Shown: one piece after another, positions 1 through 8,067 of the stretch
Position numbering within the stretch: position 1 is the first letter of the stretch
How the letters are laid out: each line of letters starts with the position of its first letter
Assembly (NCBI RefSeq): GCF_900117455.1
Contig: NZ_FPHO01000003.1
Location: 1,578,501-1,642,500, forward strand
Length of the DNA: 64,000 nt
Reading direction: 5' to 3'
DNA from: Hyphomicrobium sp. CS1GBMeth3
Lineage (GTDB): Bacteria; Pseudomonadota; Alphaproteobacteria; Rhizobiales; Hyphomicrobiaceae
Notes under the pieces: model-generated
Databases searched by the model: none
What the model was told of the DNA's origin: nothing
Seen by the model: only the letters and a program-made list of their open reading frames with translations
Translations under genes and position numbers: made by a program

Positions 1-1
1 T

Positions 2-805
2 GGCGATACGCTCGAGCGCGTCGTCGAGATCGAGACCGGTCCGGACGACGAGATCGTCCCGGCCTCGCTGCCGCGTACGGGGCCGTCCAACTACTGGCTC
101 GAGGTGCGGGCCGTCGAGACGAGCTCCGAGCGCCACGGCGATGGCCGCCTGCACACGCTCAAGATCACGTACCAGACCTTCTACGCACCCATTGACCCGC
201 GAAAGGTGACGATCCCCACCATGGACATCGGCATCCGCGGGCTGAACGGCAGCGAGACGGCGACGATTCCATCCTTCACGCTGATCACCTCGCCCATCCG
301 TGAGATCTTCCCGGAGAAGAGCGGCGAGACGGCCGAGACCTTCCTGCGGCCGGATGCATCGGCTGAGCAGAGGCGCTCCGGCAGCCTGCGCACGGCAGCG
401 CTTGGCGCCGCCGGCCTCTCCGCCCTGTTTCTTATCCTGCTCGCCCGCGATCTTGCGTGGTGGCCATTCCATACGCGCCCAACCCGGCCTTTCTCGCGCG
501 CCGTGCGCGAGATCGGGCGCGCACTGGCCAAAGGCGGCGCGGATGGCTACCGGGGCGCGTTGCTCGCCATGCACCGCGCGTTTGATACCGCAGCCGGCCA
601 CCGTCTGCTGGCGGCGGATCTCGATACCTTCCTCGCGGCACATCCCGAGCATGATGCGAGCCGTTCGCTCGTCGAGCGGTTCTTCGCCGCTTCGCGCGCC
701 GTGTTCTTTGGCGAGGCGCCGCGCGAAGGCGAGACACAGCTGCCGCCGACAGAGCTCAAGGCGCTGGCCGCGACGCTTGCCCGTCAGGAAAGGGCAGCCA
801 GATGA
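2..805 (+). CDS. mxaA: MxaA, methanol dehydrogenase maturation protein (5' end outside window)
   Basis: The reading frame is open from the first complete codon at base 2, so the gene begins upstream of the window. About 267 residues are visible. A periplasm-like N-terminal part is followed by one hydrophobic segment (around bases 385-465, GAAGLSALFLILLARDLAWW) and an alanine/arginine-rich cytoplasmic tail. In the mxa clusters of methylotrophs MxaA acts with MxaC, K and L in inserting calcium into the PQQ methanol dehydrogenase. The family call rests mainly on gene order, since mxaC, K, L and D follow directly. Its TGA overlaps the ATG of mxaC (ATGA), indicating translational coupling. Confidence 0.8.
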   Translation, partial: GDTLERVVEIETGPDDEIVPASLPRTGPSNYWLEVRAVETSSERHGDGRLHTLKITYQTFYAPIDPRKVTIPTMDIGIRGLNGSETATIPSFTLITSPIREIFPEKSGETAETFLRPDASAEQRRSGSLRTAALGAAGLSALFLILLARDLAWWPFHTRPTRPFSRAVREIGRALAKGGADGYRGALLAMHRAFDTAAGHRLLAADLDTFLAAHPEHDASRSLVERFFAASRAVFFGEAPREGETQLPPTELKALAATLARQERAAR

Positions 806-1806
806 CGGATTTCGCCCTCACCACGCCGAGCGTGCTCTTTTTGTTGCCGTTGGCACTGCTACCGCTGCTCCTCTCGGCGCAGCGCCCGCAGAGCTATCCG
901 TCCATCGATGGCATCGAGGCCGATCCTCTGTCGATCGTGTTCGATTGGGTGCTGCGCATTGCGGGCGCCATTGCCATCGCCGCGCTGATCCTCGGCATTG
1001 GCGGCTTGCACCGGCTTGGCCGCACCATCGAGAAGACGGGCGAGGGCGCCCACATGGTGCTGCTCATCGATCGCTCGTCGAGCATGGACAACACGTTCGC
1101 GGGACGGGCTCCCGAGGGTGGCGAGGAGAGCAAGTCTGCAGCCGCGCGCCGCCTGCTCAAGAACTTCGTCATTCACCGCGAGCACGATCTGGTGGGCGTC
1201 GCGGCGTTCTCGACCTCGCCGATGCACGTCTTGCCGATGACCGACCACAAGGAGGCCATCGCCGCCGCCGTTGATGCAATGGATCGCCCGGGTCTGGCGT
1301 TCACCAACGTCGGCCGTGGCCTGGCGCTCGCGCTTGATATCCATGAAGCCGATACGTCGCCTGCGGCGCGCGTCATTCTGCTGGTGTCGGACGGCGCAGC
1401 GGTCATCGACCGAAAGGTGCAGGACGCGCTGCGCGCCGCCTTCGCGCGCCGTCCGATGAACCTCTATTGGCTGTTCTTGCGCACCGAGGGCACGCCCGGC
1501 ATCTCGACGGTTCCAGGACCCGGCGAGGAGGATACGCCGCAGGCCATGCCTGAGCGCCATCTCGATAAGTTCTTCAAGTCGCTCGGCATCACGTATCGCG
1601 CCTTCGAGGCGGAGAACCCCGAAGCAATCGGCAACGCCATCGCCGAGATCGGCAAGCTCGAGCAGAGCCCGATCAAATACGAGGAGCGCATTCCGCAGGA
1701 GGATCTCAAAGCGCGCGCTTTCATCGTGGCGCTCTCAGCCCTGCTTGTGCTGCTCGCGGCCAAGCTGGCCGAGGTGCGCCTTGTCCCGTCAACGGAGGAC
1801 GCGTGA
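802..1806 (+). CDS. mxaC: MxaC, VWA-domain membrane protein for methanol dehydrogenase calcium insertion
   Basis: This 334-residue protein has two N-terminal membrane segments (LFLLPLALLPLLL near residues 12-25 and a second near 50-70). A von Willebrand A domain follows, with the MIDAS motif LIDRSSSMD (DxSxS) near residues 90-98, and a C-terminal membrane helix (AFIVALSALLVLLAAKLAEV). This architecture is that of MxaC, a membrane VWA protein required with MxaA, K and L for an active calcium-containing methanol dehydrogenase. It starts inside the mxaA stop codon, and its own TGA overlaps the ATG of mxaK, so it lies in the middle of a tightly coupled operon. Confidence 0.88.
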   Translation: MTDFALTTPSVLFLLPLALLPLLLSAQRPQSYPSIDGIEADPLSIVFDWVLRIAGAIAIAALILGIGGLHRLGRTIEKTGEGAHMVLLIDRSSSMDNTFAGRAPEGGEESKSAAARRLLKNFVIHREHDLVGVAAFSTSPMHVLPMTDHKEAIAAAVDAMDRPGLAFTNVGRGLALALDIHEADTSPAARVILLVSDGAAVIDRKVQDALRAAFARRPMNLYWLFLRTEGTPGISTVPGPGEEDTPQAMPERHLDKFFKSLGITYRAFEAENPEAIGNAIAEIGKLEQSPIKYEERIPQEDLKARAFIVALSALLVLLAAKLAEVRLVPSTEDA

Positions 1807-2420
1807 TGCAGGCCGAGCAGCAAAGCACCCTGGCCCGCGTTCTCGCACCCGCGGCGCGTGCCTTGCGTAAGGTGCGCACGCTGGCACTCGCCACCGCCTT
1901 GATGGCCTCCGTCGCGGCCCTGGCGCTGCTGACGCTGCGCGTCAACGACGTCCGTCGCGACAACGACACCATCGCCGCCCTCAAGGCCGGCGATGACGTA
2001 TCCGTCGATCCGCGCAGCGCCTCCGACGAGGTTCTTCTCGCGCGCGCGGCGTTCCTGCTCCAGCGCGATCGTGACGAGGAGGCGCAGCAGGTGCTCGATG
2101 CGTCGTCCGGCATGGCCGATCCGAAGCTTCGGGCGCGCCTGCTCTACAACCACGCCAACGCCCGCATCCGCGAGGCCATCGCAGCCGTTAGCCGCGGCGA
2201 CCACGACAAGGCCATTCCGGCAACGCGCCTCGCCAAGGATGAATACCGCCTGGCGCTCAGGCTCGATCCCGGCGCGTGGGACATCAAGCACAACTACGAT
2301 GTCGCCATGCGCATCGTGCGCGATTTCCCGGGAGGTGAGACCGAGGGCGAAGAGATTCCGCCCGACGCGCCGAAGCGTCTTTGGACGGACCTCCCCGGCG
2401 TTCCGAGGGGGCTTCCCTGA
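1806..2420 (+). CDS. mxaK: MxaK, methanol oxidation accessory protein
   Basis: The protein has about 204 residues. A GTG at 1803 is directly followed by an ATG at 1806; the ATG forms the TGATG overlap with mxaC and is preferred. One N-terminal hydrophobic segment (LATALMASVAALALLTL) is followed by a helical, alanine-rich part resembling a TPR-like fold (for example ARLLYNHANARIREAIAAVS), ending in an acidic tail. The family is known from mxa clusters as part of the MxaACKL calcium-insertion group; the molecular role is not established. It is joined to mxaL by another TGATG overlap. Confidence 0.82.
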   Translation: MQAEQQSTLARVLAPAARALRKVRTLALATALMASVAALALLTLRVNDVRRDNDTIAALKAGDDVSVDPRSASDEVLLARAAFLLQRDRDEEAQQVLDASSGMADPKLRARLLYNHANARIREAIAAVSRGDHDKAIPATRLAKDEYRLALRLDPGAWDIKHNYDVAMRIVRDFPGGETEGEEIPPDAPKRLWTDLPGVPRGLP

Positions 2421-3433
2421 TGCGCGAGAGGCTTCGGGACGCGAGATTGTGGGTGCTGATCGCGGCGGCCGTGCTGACGTGCCTCGCAATCGTGCTGCCC
2501 CGCGTCAAGCTCACGCGCGAGGTCTACGACCTCGTCGCCGTCGTCGACATCACCGCCAGCATGAACACGCGCGACATGACGGTGGGCGGCCAGACCGTGA
2601 GCCGCATCGATGCAGCAAAGGACACGCTCGGGCGGCTGCTCGCGGACCTGCCCTGTCAATCGCGGCTTGGGCTCGGCATTTTCACCGAGCGCCGTTCCTT
2701 CCTTCTCTTCAACCCCGCCGAGGTCTGTGAGAACTTCGCCCCGCTCGAAACCGCCATTCACGAGCTCGATTGGCGCATGGCCTGGGAGGGCGACAGCATG
2801 GTCGCCAAGGGCTTCTTTCACGCAGCCACAATTGCCGAGGATCTGAAAGCGGATCTCCTCTTCCTCACCGATGGCCAGGAGGCGCCGCCCCTGCCCGCGG
2901 GCGGCACCATGCTGCCGGACTTCGAGGGAACGCCAGGCAAAGTGAAGGGACTTCTGATCGGTGTCGGCGGACGCGAGAAAGTGCCTCTGGCGAAGTTCGA
3001 TGACGAAGGCCACGAGGTCGGCACCTATGCGGCAGACGAGGTGCCGCAGGAAAACCGTACCGGTCCGCCGCCGCCCGATGCCCACCTGCGGCCCGGCTAT
3101 CATCCGAAATGGGCACCCTTCGGCACCGATCCACCATCGGGTGACGAGCATCTGACCTCCGTGCGCACCGAGTATTTGGACACGGTCGCAGCCCGCATCG
3201 GCTTTGGCCGCGCCGATCTGGTTGATCAGCCGAACCTTCTCGAGGAGATCGCGTCCCACGCCCGTCCGCGCCCTGTCGCTGTCGCGGTCGACGTCCGTCC
3301 CGTGCCTGCAGCGCTGGCGCTGGCGCTGCTGGTGGGCCTCTACGCGGCGCCGCTCTTCGCCCGCATTCGTACTCCCGTCAGGCGGACGCACCCTTCGGCG
3401 CCGCCCGTCACGGCCGCAGCCTTGAGAACTTGA
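2420..3433 (+). CDS. mxaL: MxaL, VWA-domain protein for methanol dehydrogenase assembly
   Basis: The ATG at 2420 shares its A with the mxaK stop, so it is preferred over in-frame starts inside mxaK. The protein has 337 residues. It has an N-terminal membrane anchor (LWVLIAAAVLTCLAIVLP) and a VWA domain with a MIDAS-like motif VVDITASMNTRDM, in which Thr replaces the first Ser of DxSxS. A C-terminal hydrophobic helix (ALALALLVGLYAAPLFARI) follows. The internal text GLGIFTERRSFLLFNPAEVC is typical of MxaL. It is the second VWA protein of the MxaACKL set, presumably working beside MxaC at the periplasmic face of the membrane. Confidence 0.85.
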   Translation: MRERLRDARLWVLIAAAVLTCLAIVLPRVKLTREVYDLVAVVDITASMNTRDMTVGGQTVSRIDAAKDTLGRLLADLPCQSRLGLGIFTERRSFLLFNPAEVCENFAPLETAIHELDWRMAWEGDSMVAKGFFHAATIAEDLKADLLFLTDGQEAPPLPAGGTMLPDFEGTPGKVKGLLIGVGGREKVPLAKFDDEGHEVGTYAADEVPQENRTGPPPPDAHLRPGYHPKWAPFGTDPPSGDEHLTSVRTEYLDTVAARIGFGRADLVDQPNLLEEIASHARPRPVAVAVDVRPVPAALALALLVGLYAAPLFARIRTPVRRTHPSAPPVTAAALRT

Positions 3434-3454
3434 AGTCACAACACGAGGATAACG

Positions 3455-3991
3455 ATGACGTCTTTGATCCGTTTGATGTGCGCCCTGGCCTTCGGCTTCG
3501 CTGCCGCGACGCCGGCGATCGCGCATGGGCCGACGCCACAGAAAGCCGAGGAGAAAATCACGATCTCCGCGCCGCCCGCGAAAGTGTGGGAGGCTCTGAA
3601 AGAATTCGGCGATGTGAGCTGGAACGCGAAGATCAAGAAGGTGGCGGCAGAGGGCGGCAACGAGCCCGGTAAAGCGACGCGTACCATCTCGCTCGAGAAG
3701 GGCGATCTCGTTGAAGGCCTCGACGAGTACAACGATAAGGAGATGTCGTACGGCTACCGCCTCTCGACCGAGAACGCCGAGGCATTCCCCGTCAGCTTCT
3801 ACTCGGCAACGATCGCCGTCACGCCGGCCGGAGACGGCAGCGACGTGACCTGGATTGGCCGCTTCTATCGCGCCGACACCAGCAACTTCCCGCCCGAGGA
3901 CAAGAACGACGAAGCGGCCGTCAAGGCCATGACGGAGTTCATGCAGGAAGGCCTGAAGGGTCTCAAGGCGAAGGTCGAGGGTAAGAGCTGA
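3455..3991 (+). CDS. mxaD: MxaD, secreted SRPBCC-fold protein of methanol oxidation
   Basis: The 178-residue protein starts with a clear signal peptide (MTSLIRLMCALAFGFAAATPAIAHG). An SRPBCC/START-like domain follows, beginning ITISAPPAKVWEALKEFGDV and ending in the long C-terminal helix AVKAMTEFMQEGLKGLKAKV. MxaD is a small periplasmic protein reported to help methanol dehydrogenase interact with its electron acceptor cytochrome cL. A short 21-bp gap separates it from mxaL, with GAGGA upstream of the ATG as ribosome site. It closes the A-C-K-L-D order typical of methylotrophs. Confidence 0.88.
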   Translation: MTSLIRLMCALAFGFAAATPAIAHGPTPQKAEEKITISAPPAKVWEALKEFGDVSWNAKIKKVAAEGGNEPGKATRTISLEKGDLVEGLDEYNDKEMSYGYRLSTENAEAFPVSFYSATIAVTPAGDGSDVTWIGRFYRADTSNFPPEDKNDEAAVKAMTEFMQEGLKGLKAKVEGKS

Positions 3992-4001
3992 GGCGCTGAC
4001 G

Positions 4002-4967
4002 ATGGTCAACAGCCGGCCGTGGGCAGCTGCGTTCGCCATGCTGGCGCTGTGCTGCGGTGAGCAGCGAGCCGCCGGCGCGGCAGAGCGCGTTTTCGTGCTG
4101 AGCCAGGCTGGCGCCACGCTGAGCGAGATCGAGGAAGGAGCCGGAAAGGCAACCCACCCGATCGCGCTCGGCAAGGCGCCTGCGGTGCTCACGGTCGCGC
4201 CCGAGACGGCCCTCGCCTATATCACCCATCCCGATATCGGGCAGGTCTCCGTCGTCGATGTCGCGAACGGGCTTGTGGAGCGCACGCTTACCGTCGAAGG
4301 CTCGCCGTTCGGCATCGCTGTGACGAAGGACAACCGCCTTTTCGTCGGCGACTGGAACGACGCGCACATCTCCGTCATCGATCTTGCGGGCAAGGTCCCC
4401 ACAAAAAAAAAGATCGCGGTCGGCCGCGCGCCGGCTCACCTGGAGCTGACGCCCGACGAGACTCTGGTGTTCGTTGCGAACCGCGAGAGCAACGACGTGA
4501 GCGTCGTGCGCACGGATGACTTGACCGTCGCCGCAACCATTCCGGTGGGCCACGCACCGTTCGCTATGGCTCTCTCTCCAGACGCAACGCGCCTCTACGT
4601 CGGCAACGTGCAGGCTGGCACCGTCTCCGTGATCGACACGAAGAAGCTGGCCGTGATCGAGACCCCGGTCAGCGGCGCCATGCCGTACGGGGCCGCGGTG
4701 ACGCCGGACGGTGCCCGCGTCATCGTGACCAATCAGCAGGCCGGCACGGTGTCGGTCCTCACCAGAAACGGCCAACCGCCGGCAACGATCAAGGTTGGAG
4801 ACTACCCGGAAGGCGTCGCGATCGGCGCGGACGGCAAGCGCGCCTACGTTGCCAACTGGTTCTCCGACGACGTATCCGTGATTGATCTCGACGGTCTGAA
4901 GGAAATCCGCCGCATCAAGAGCCCAGGCGGACCGCGCGGGGTCATAAAACTTGTCACCGTGCCGTAA
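4002..4967 (+). CDS. secreted YVTN-family beta-propeller protein of the mxa cluster
   Basis: The 321-residue protein has an N-terminal signal peptide ending near residue 26 (ERVFVLSQAG starts the mature part). At least six beta-propeller repeats follow, with the recurring pattern xVxxxPxxxAxxPDxxxxYVxNxxxxxVSVID, for example PFAMALSPDATRLYVGN. Such proteins are periplasmic propellers of the YncE/YVTN type. It starts 10 bp after mxaD and is surely in the same transcript. By position it corresponds to the gene after mxaD (mxaE in some clusters), but the symbol is not certain from sequence. A run of nine A residues near 4403-4411 falls inside the gene and could be a slippage or sequencing-error site, although the frame stays open. 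Confidence 0.75.
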   Translation: MVNSRPWAAAFAMLALCCGEQRAAGAAERVFVLSQAGATLSEIEEGAGKATHPIALGKAPAVLTVAPETALAYITHPDIGQVSVVDVANGLVERTLTVEGSPFGIAVTKDNRLFVGDWNDAHISVIDLAGKVPTKKKIAVGRAPAHLELTPDETLVFVANRESNDVSVVRTDDLTVAATIPVGHAPFAMALSPDATRLYVGNVQAGTVSVIDTKKLAVIETPVSGAMPYGAAVTPDGARVIVTNQQAGTVSVLTRNGQPPATIKVGDYPEGVAIGADGKRAYVANWFSDDVSVIDLDGLKEIRRIKSPGGPRGVIKLVTVP

Positions 4968-4992
4968 GGGCCGAGTTGTCGGAGAGAGCACC

Positions 4993-5331
4993 ATGCGAAC
5001 GGGATCGAGGCTAAGAAGCGCGGCGACCGGTTTGCTGGTGGCAACGGGCCCCTGGTGCACGGAAGCACAGGCCGGAAAGTACTGCGGCGATCCGCTCGAG
5101 GGCGGCCTGTCTTCGGGCGTGACGCAGGAGGAGGCGATCGAGGCGGCGCAGCAGTGGTGGTCGTCGCGCGCGGGCGCGCTCGGGCGGGGCTACCAGGATT
5201 GGGACAATGCCGACGACCGGGCACTCGAATGCAGCAAGAACATGAGCGGCAAGTTCCAGTGCCAGGCCACGGCTCGTCCCTGTCTGCCCGAAGGCACGCT
5301 GCCTGATGATCTTCCGAAACTGGACATGTAA
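4993..5331 (+). CDS. small secreted protein at the end of the mxa operon
   Basis: The protein has 112 residues. The ATG at 4993 follows GGAGAG by 6 bases and is preferred to an upstream in-frame ATG at 4951 that would overlap the previous gene. An N-terminal signal peptide is followed by a mature domain with conserved-looking cysteines (KYCGDP, LECSKN, FQCQA, RPCLPEG) that could form two disulfides, and a WWSSRAGALGRGYQ segment. It is the last gene of the mxa run; position suggests the poorly characterised mxaH-type gene, but this is inference. No enzymatic motif is seen. Confidence 0.6.
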   Translation: MRTGSRLRSAATGLLVATGPWCTEAQAGKYCGDPLEGGLSSGVTQEEAIEAAQQWWSSRAGALGRGYQDWDNADDRALECSKNMSGKFQCQATARPCLPEGTLPDDLPKLDM

Positions 5332-5335
5332 ACGC

Positions 5336-5350
5336 GACCGCCGGGCGGTC
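5336..5350 (+). terminator. short hairpin just after the last mxa gene
   Basis: GACCGC and GCGGTC flank a 3-base loop, four bases after the stop codon. There is no T-run, so this would be at best a factor-assisted or weak terminator. Confidence 0.3.
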
Positions 5351-5501
5351 TGGGCTTGAAGGCCGCGGGCGCAATGGATATGAGGATTGCCGTCGGGGTG
5401 CCAAGCTTCTATAAGGGCCCCCCTGGACCGGATGGCGGCGCACCCGCCTCCGATCGGCAGCATCCGGCCGGCGAGCTGGTTTGAGCCGCCGCATATGGAA
5501 A

Positions 5502-5578
5502 GCCGCCTTAGCTCAGTTGGTTAGAGCGCTAGATTGTGGATCTAGAGGTCCCCCGTTCGAGCCGGGGAGGCGGTACCA
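5502..5578 (+). tRNA. tRNA-His, anticodon GTG
   Basis: The full cloverleaf can be drawn. The acceptor strand GCCGCCT pairs with AGGCGGT, the D arm contains GCTCAGTTGG, the anticodon stem CTAGA/TCTAG encloses the loop TTGTGGA with anticodon GTG, and the T arm carries GTTCGAG. CCA is encoded (5576-5578). The base before position 1 is A, so G-1 is absent, and the discriminator base is A73 instead of C73. Both features match the unusual His tRNA known in many Alphaproteobacteria. The 3' half also serves as coding and probably attachment sequence for the neighbouring recombinase. Confidence 0.96.
5529..5578. other. probable att site: tRNA-His 3' half shared with recombinase coding sequence
   Basis: The minus-strand recombinase gene ends at 5529, inside the anticodon stem, so its last 15-16 codons (ending RLERGTSRSTI) are the antisense of the tRNA-His 3' half. 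Such tails arise when an element integrates at a tRNA 3' end and the integrase frame reads through the crossover. The exact crossover core cannot be fixed because no second copy of this tRNA segment was seen in the window. Confidence 0.6.
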
Positions 5579-7118
5579 TCAATACCGACTTTTCGTTTGT
5601 GGAGCGTTCCTGCTCCAGCATAACGGCCAAATCACCCTCGACGGTGAGGTGCAGAGCCTCTCCCGTCGGCATTGGCATCACGATGATCTTCTTGATCAGC
5701 TCACGCACCAGCCCTACAGCCTCACGGCCCGCCTCATCGCCTTTGGTCAGGGCAACGCGGATTTGCTCCACCTTCTGCCGGTAGCGCTCAACGGCGCGCG
5801 GATGCAGCGCCAGCATTTCGTCCTCGATGGCATGGGGTGCGCGGGCGAGGATCGCTCCCTCCTCGGCCTCCAGCGCCTTGAGCTTGGCGAGGAGCGGCTT
5901 CGCCGGATCTCCATCCGCGATAGCGTTCACCACCGCTTCGATTTTGCGTCTCACCGCGGCCAATTCACGGGCGTGCTGGCGGCCAGCCTTGGCCCGCTCG
6001 GCAGCGAGGCGGGCACTCTCGGCCCGATAGGTTTCAACCGCCTCGGCGACGACTTCCGGCGCCAATAGGCGCTCCTGAAGGGCACGAAGGACGCGGTTCT
6101 CGACCTCGGACAGGGCTATGGTACGGGCGTTGTCACAAGTGCGCTTGTTGGTGCGCGCTGAGCACGCCAGCCGGTGCTTGTTCGTCATAATCATTGATGC
6201 GCCGCAGCAACCGCAGAGGACAAGCCCTGAGAAGATGTGCTTGGGACGGCGCCGCTCCGTCAGGCGCACTTGGCAGGTCGCTTTGCGCCGCTCCTGGGCC
6301 GCAGCGAAGACCTCAAGCTTAACTATTGTCAGCTGTGGCATCGGCCGGACGATCCACTCGTTCTCGGGACATAGCCGCTTCTGGCACTTCCCTGTGATCG
6401 GGTCCCTGACGTTACGCTGGCGCCCGAAAACCATCTCGCCGACGTAGAGCCGGTTTCCGATGACGCCGTTGGCCCGCTTGCGGGAGCCATTAATCGTGCT
6501 CGCGGCCCACTGCCCACCACGAGGCGCTGGGATACGCTCGCGGTTGAGGTCAGCGACGATGGCGAGCGGCGAGCGGCCCTCGGCGTATTCGCGGAAGATG
6601 CGCCGAATGATCTCGGCCTCCTCGGGAACGATAGTGAGCACGCCTGCATCCACAGACGTGTAACCGTAGGTCCGTCCACCCGTTGAACATCCGGCCTTGA
6701 GGCGCCCGACGAGGCCGCGGCGCGTCTTCTGCGCAAGGTCCTTCAAAAACAGCGCGGACATAGTGCCCTTGAGGCCCACGTGGAGTTCGGTGATCGGACC
6801 CTCGGCGAAGGTGATGATCTCGATGCCCCAGAACCTCAACCGCTTGTGTAGGCCGGCAATGTCTTCGAGGTCGCGTGAGAGGCGGTCGAGGGCTTCACAC
6901 AGGACGGCATCGAAGGTACCCTGCGCCGCTGCCTCCATCAAAGCTTGAATACCGGGACGGTTGACCATCGAGGCGCCGCTGATGGCGCGGTCGGCGTACT
7001 CTCCGACAACCTGCCAGCGCTCATTCTGGGCACGCTCGCGGCACAATGCGAGCTGGTCGTCTACCGACCGCTCCGATTGGAGGTCGGTGGAGTATCGGGC
7101 GTAGATGGCGACGCGCAT
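5529..7118 (-). CDS. large serine recombinase (site-specific integrase)
   Basis: The 529-residue protein has the three-part layout of large serine recombinases. The N-terminal resolvase domain (about 1-150) has the catalytic serine in YARYSTDLQSERSVDDQL (Ser10) and the EALDRLSRD region. A recombinase domain follows (about 160-260, GYTSVDAGVLTIVPEEAEII), then a zinc-ribbon (about 290-335, FSGLVLCGCCGASM and later cysteines) and a coiled-coil-like helix (about 380-460, KAGRQHARELAAVRRKIEAV). It is likely the integrase of the element inserted at tRNA-His. The C-terminal tail RLERGTSRSTI is antisense tRNA sequence and probably not functional. The gene points towards the tRNA, the usual arrangement for an integrase next to its att site. 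Confidence 0.88.
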   Translation of the reverse strand: MRVAIYARYSTDLQSERSVDDQLALCRERAQNERWQVVGEYADRAISGASMVNRPGIQALMEAAAQGTFDAVLCEALDRLSRDLEDIAGLHKRLRFWGIEIITFAEGPITELHVGLKGTMSALFLKDLAQKTRRGLVGRLKAGCSTGGRTYGYTSVDAGVLTIVPEEAEIIRRIFREYAEGRSPLAIVADLNRERIPAPRGGQWAASTINGSRKRANGVIGNRLYVGEMVFGRQRNVRDPITGKCQKRLCPENEWIVRPMPQLTIVKLEVFAAAQERRKATCQVRLTERRRPKHIFSGLVLCGCCGASMIMTNKHRLACSARTNKRTCDNARTIALSEVENRVLRALQERLLAPEVVAEAVETYRAESARLAAERAKAGRQHARELAAVRRKIEAVVNAIADGDPAKPLLAKLKALEAEEGAILARAPHAIEDEMLALHPRAVERYRQKVEQIRVALTKGDEAGREAVGLVRELIKKIIVMPMPTGEALHLTVEGDLAVMLEQERSTNEKSVLMVPPPRLERGTSRSTI

Positions 7119-7184
7119 GGTAGGCCCCCCTGGCGCTCAAGCTCCGCGGCATGATCCTCGCGCGCAGCCTGACGTGCAAGCGCG

Positions 7185-7823
7185 ATGGCAAGTCTTGCAA
7201 CCGCGTCGTGGGCTGACTTCGAACATGGCGGCCGATGGTACGCCACCTGGCAAAACCTAGAGAAGAAATCGAGGAGCCAAATCAGGATAGATGGGCGGCC
7301 AACGGTCGAACTGGACTTTCGCTGCTGTCATCCTCAGCTGCTGTGTGCGACCGCAGGCATCGATCTGCCATTCGGCGATCCGGAATTCGATTTCTATCGA
7401 CTTCCGCCGTTCGAGCGCTCCGACATCAAGGCCGCAGTCAATACGCTCTTGAATGCCCCGTCATCGCGTTCCGCTCGGGGGGCCCTGACGAGGGACTTGC
7501 AACGGCCCGGACGGCCGAACATCGCAAGCGCTCTCTGCCATGCCATTCGGGCCGCCTGGCCCGAGCTGGCGCCCCACTGGGGCACGGGCGTCGGGCTCAG
7601 GTTGCAGCGCGTCGACGCCGGGATCTGCACCGAGGTGCAGGCCGAGATGCGGAGCCGCAGGATCCCTGTGCTCTCAATCCATGACAGTTTCATCGTCCCC
7701 GCAGAATTCGAGAGAGACCTCCAACAAGTCATGGACGCAGCGATGGAGGCGGCCTGTCGCCGCCTACGCGAGCACCCGATCGAAATGTCACGTCCGCGCA
7801 AGAGCTTGAACGAACTGATCTGA
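7185..7823 (+). CDS. family-A DNA polymerase-like palm fragment (5'-truncated, mobile-element type)
   Basis: The 212-residue ORF carries in order a GGRWYATWQN segment near the start, VELDFRCCHPQLL (comparable to polymerase motif A, DxSxxE), IKAAVNTLLNAP (motif B-like helix) and VLSIHDSFIVP (motif C-like HD). I recall proteins of this type from proteobacterial islands and phages, where they are longer and carry another 150-200 residues before GGRWY. Here in-frame stops lie just upstream (TGA near 7152 and 7170) and no good ribosome site precedes the ATG, so this is probably a remnant cut on its 5' side near the recombinase. Polymerase activity is not claimed; the assignment rests on motif order read by eye. 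Confidence 0.5.
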   Translation: MASLATASWADFEHGGRWYATWQNLEKKSRSQIRIDGRPTVELDFRCCHPQLLCATAGIDLPFGDPEFDFYRLPPFERSDIKAAVNTLLNAPSSRSARGALTRDLQRPGRPNIASALCHAIRAAWPELAPHWGTGVGLRLQRVDAGICTEVQAEMRSRRIPVLSIHDSFIVPAEFERDLQQVMDAAMEAACRRLREHPIEMSRPRKSLNELI

Positions 7824-8067
7824 CCCTTGGAAGAGTGGAAGAGTGGGAAGTTGATGGTGCTGTTGTCTGAGTGTTGATGTCATGAATTGTCGCTCAACGT
7901 CTCACAGCCCTCTCGCAACTCGGTGGTGGTCCGTTTGGACTGTTGAACGATCATCCACCGACTCGCGGCCGTCTCGCAACGCAGAGCGGCTCAAGCGCTG
8001 GCGGAGCACGGGTTCGGCCTCGGCGACCACGTCGACGTCCTCCTGGCTTATCTTCACCCTGAAGCTC

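Noticed and set aside
2294-4192. Long open frame on the minus strand across mxaL-mxaD and the propeller gene
   Set aside because: It is antisense to five clearly coding genes, has His/Arg/Gly-rich shadow composition and no family motif.
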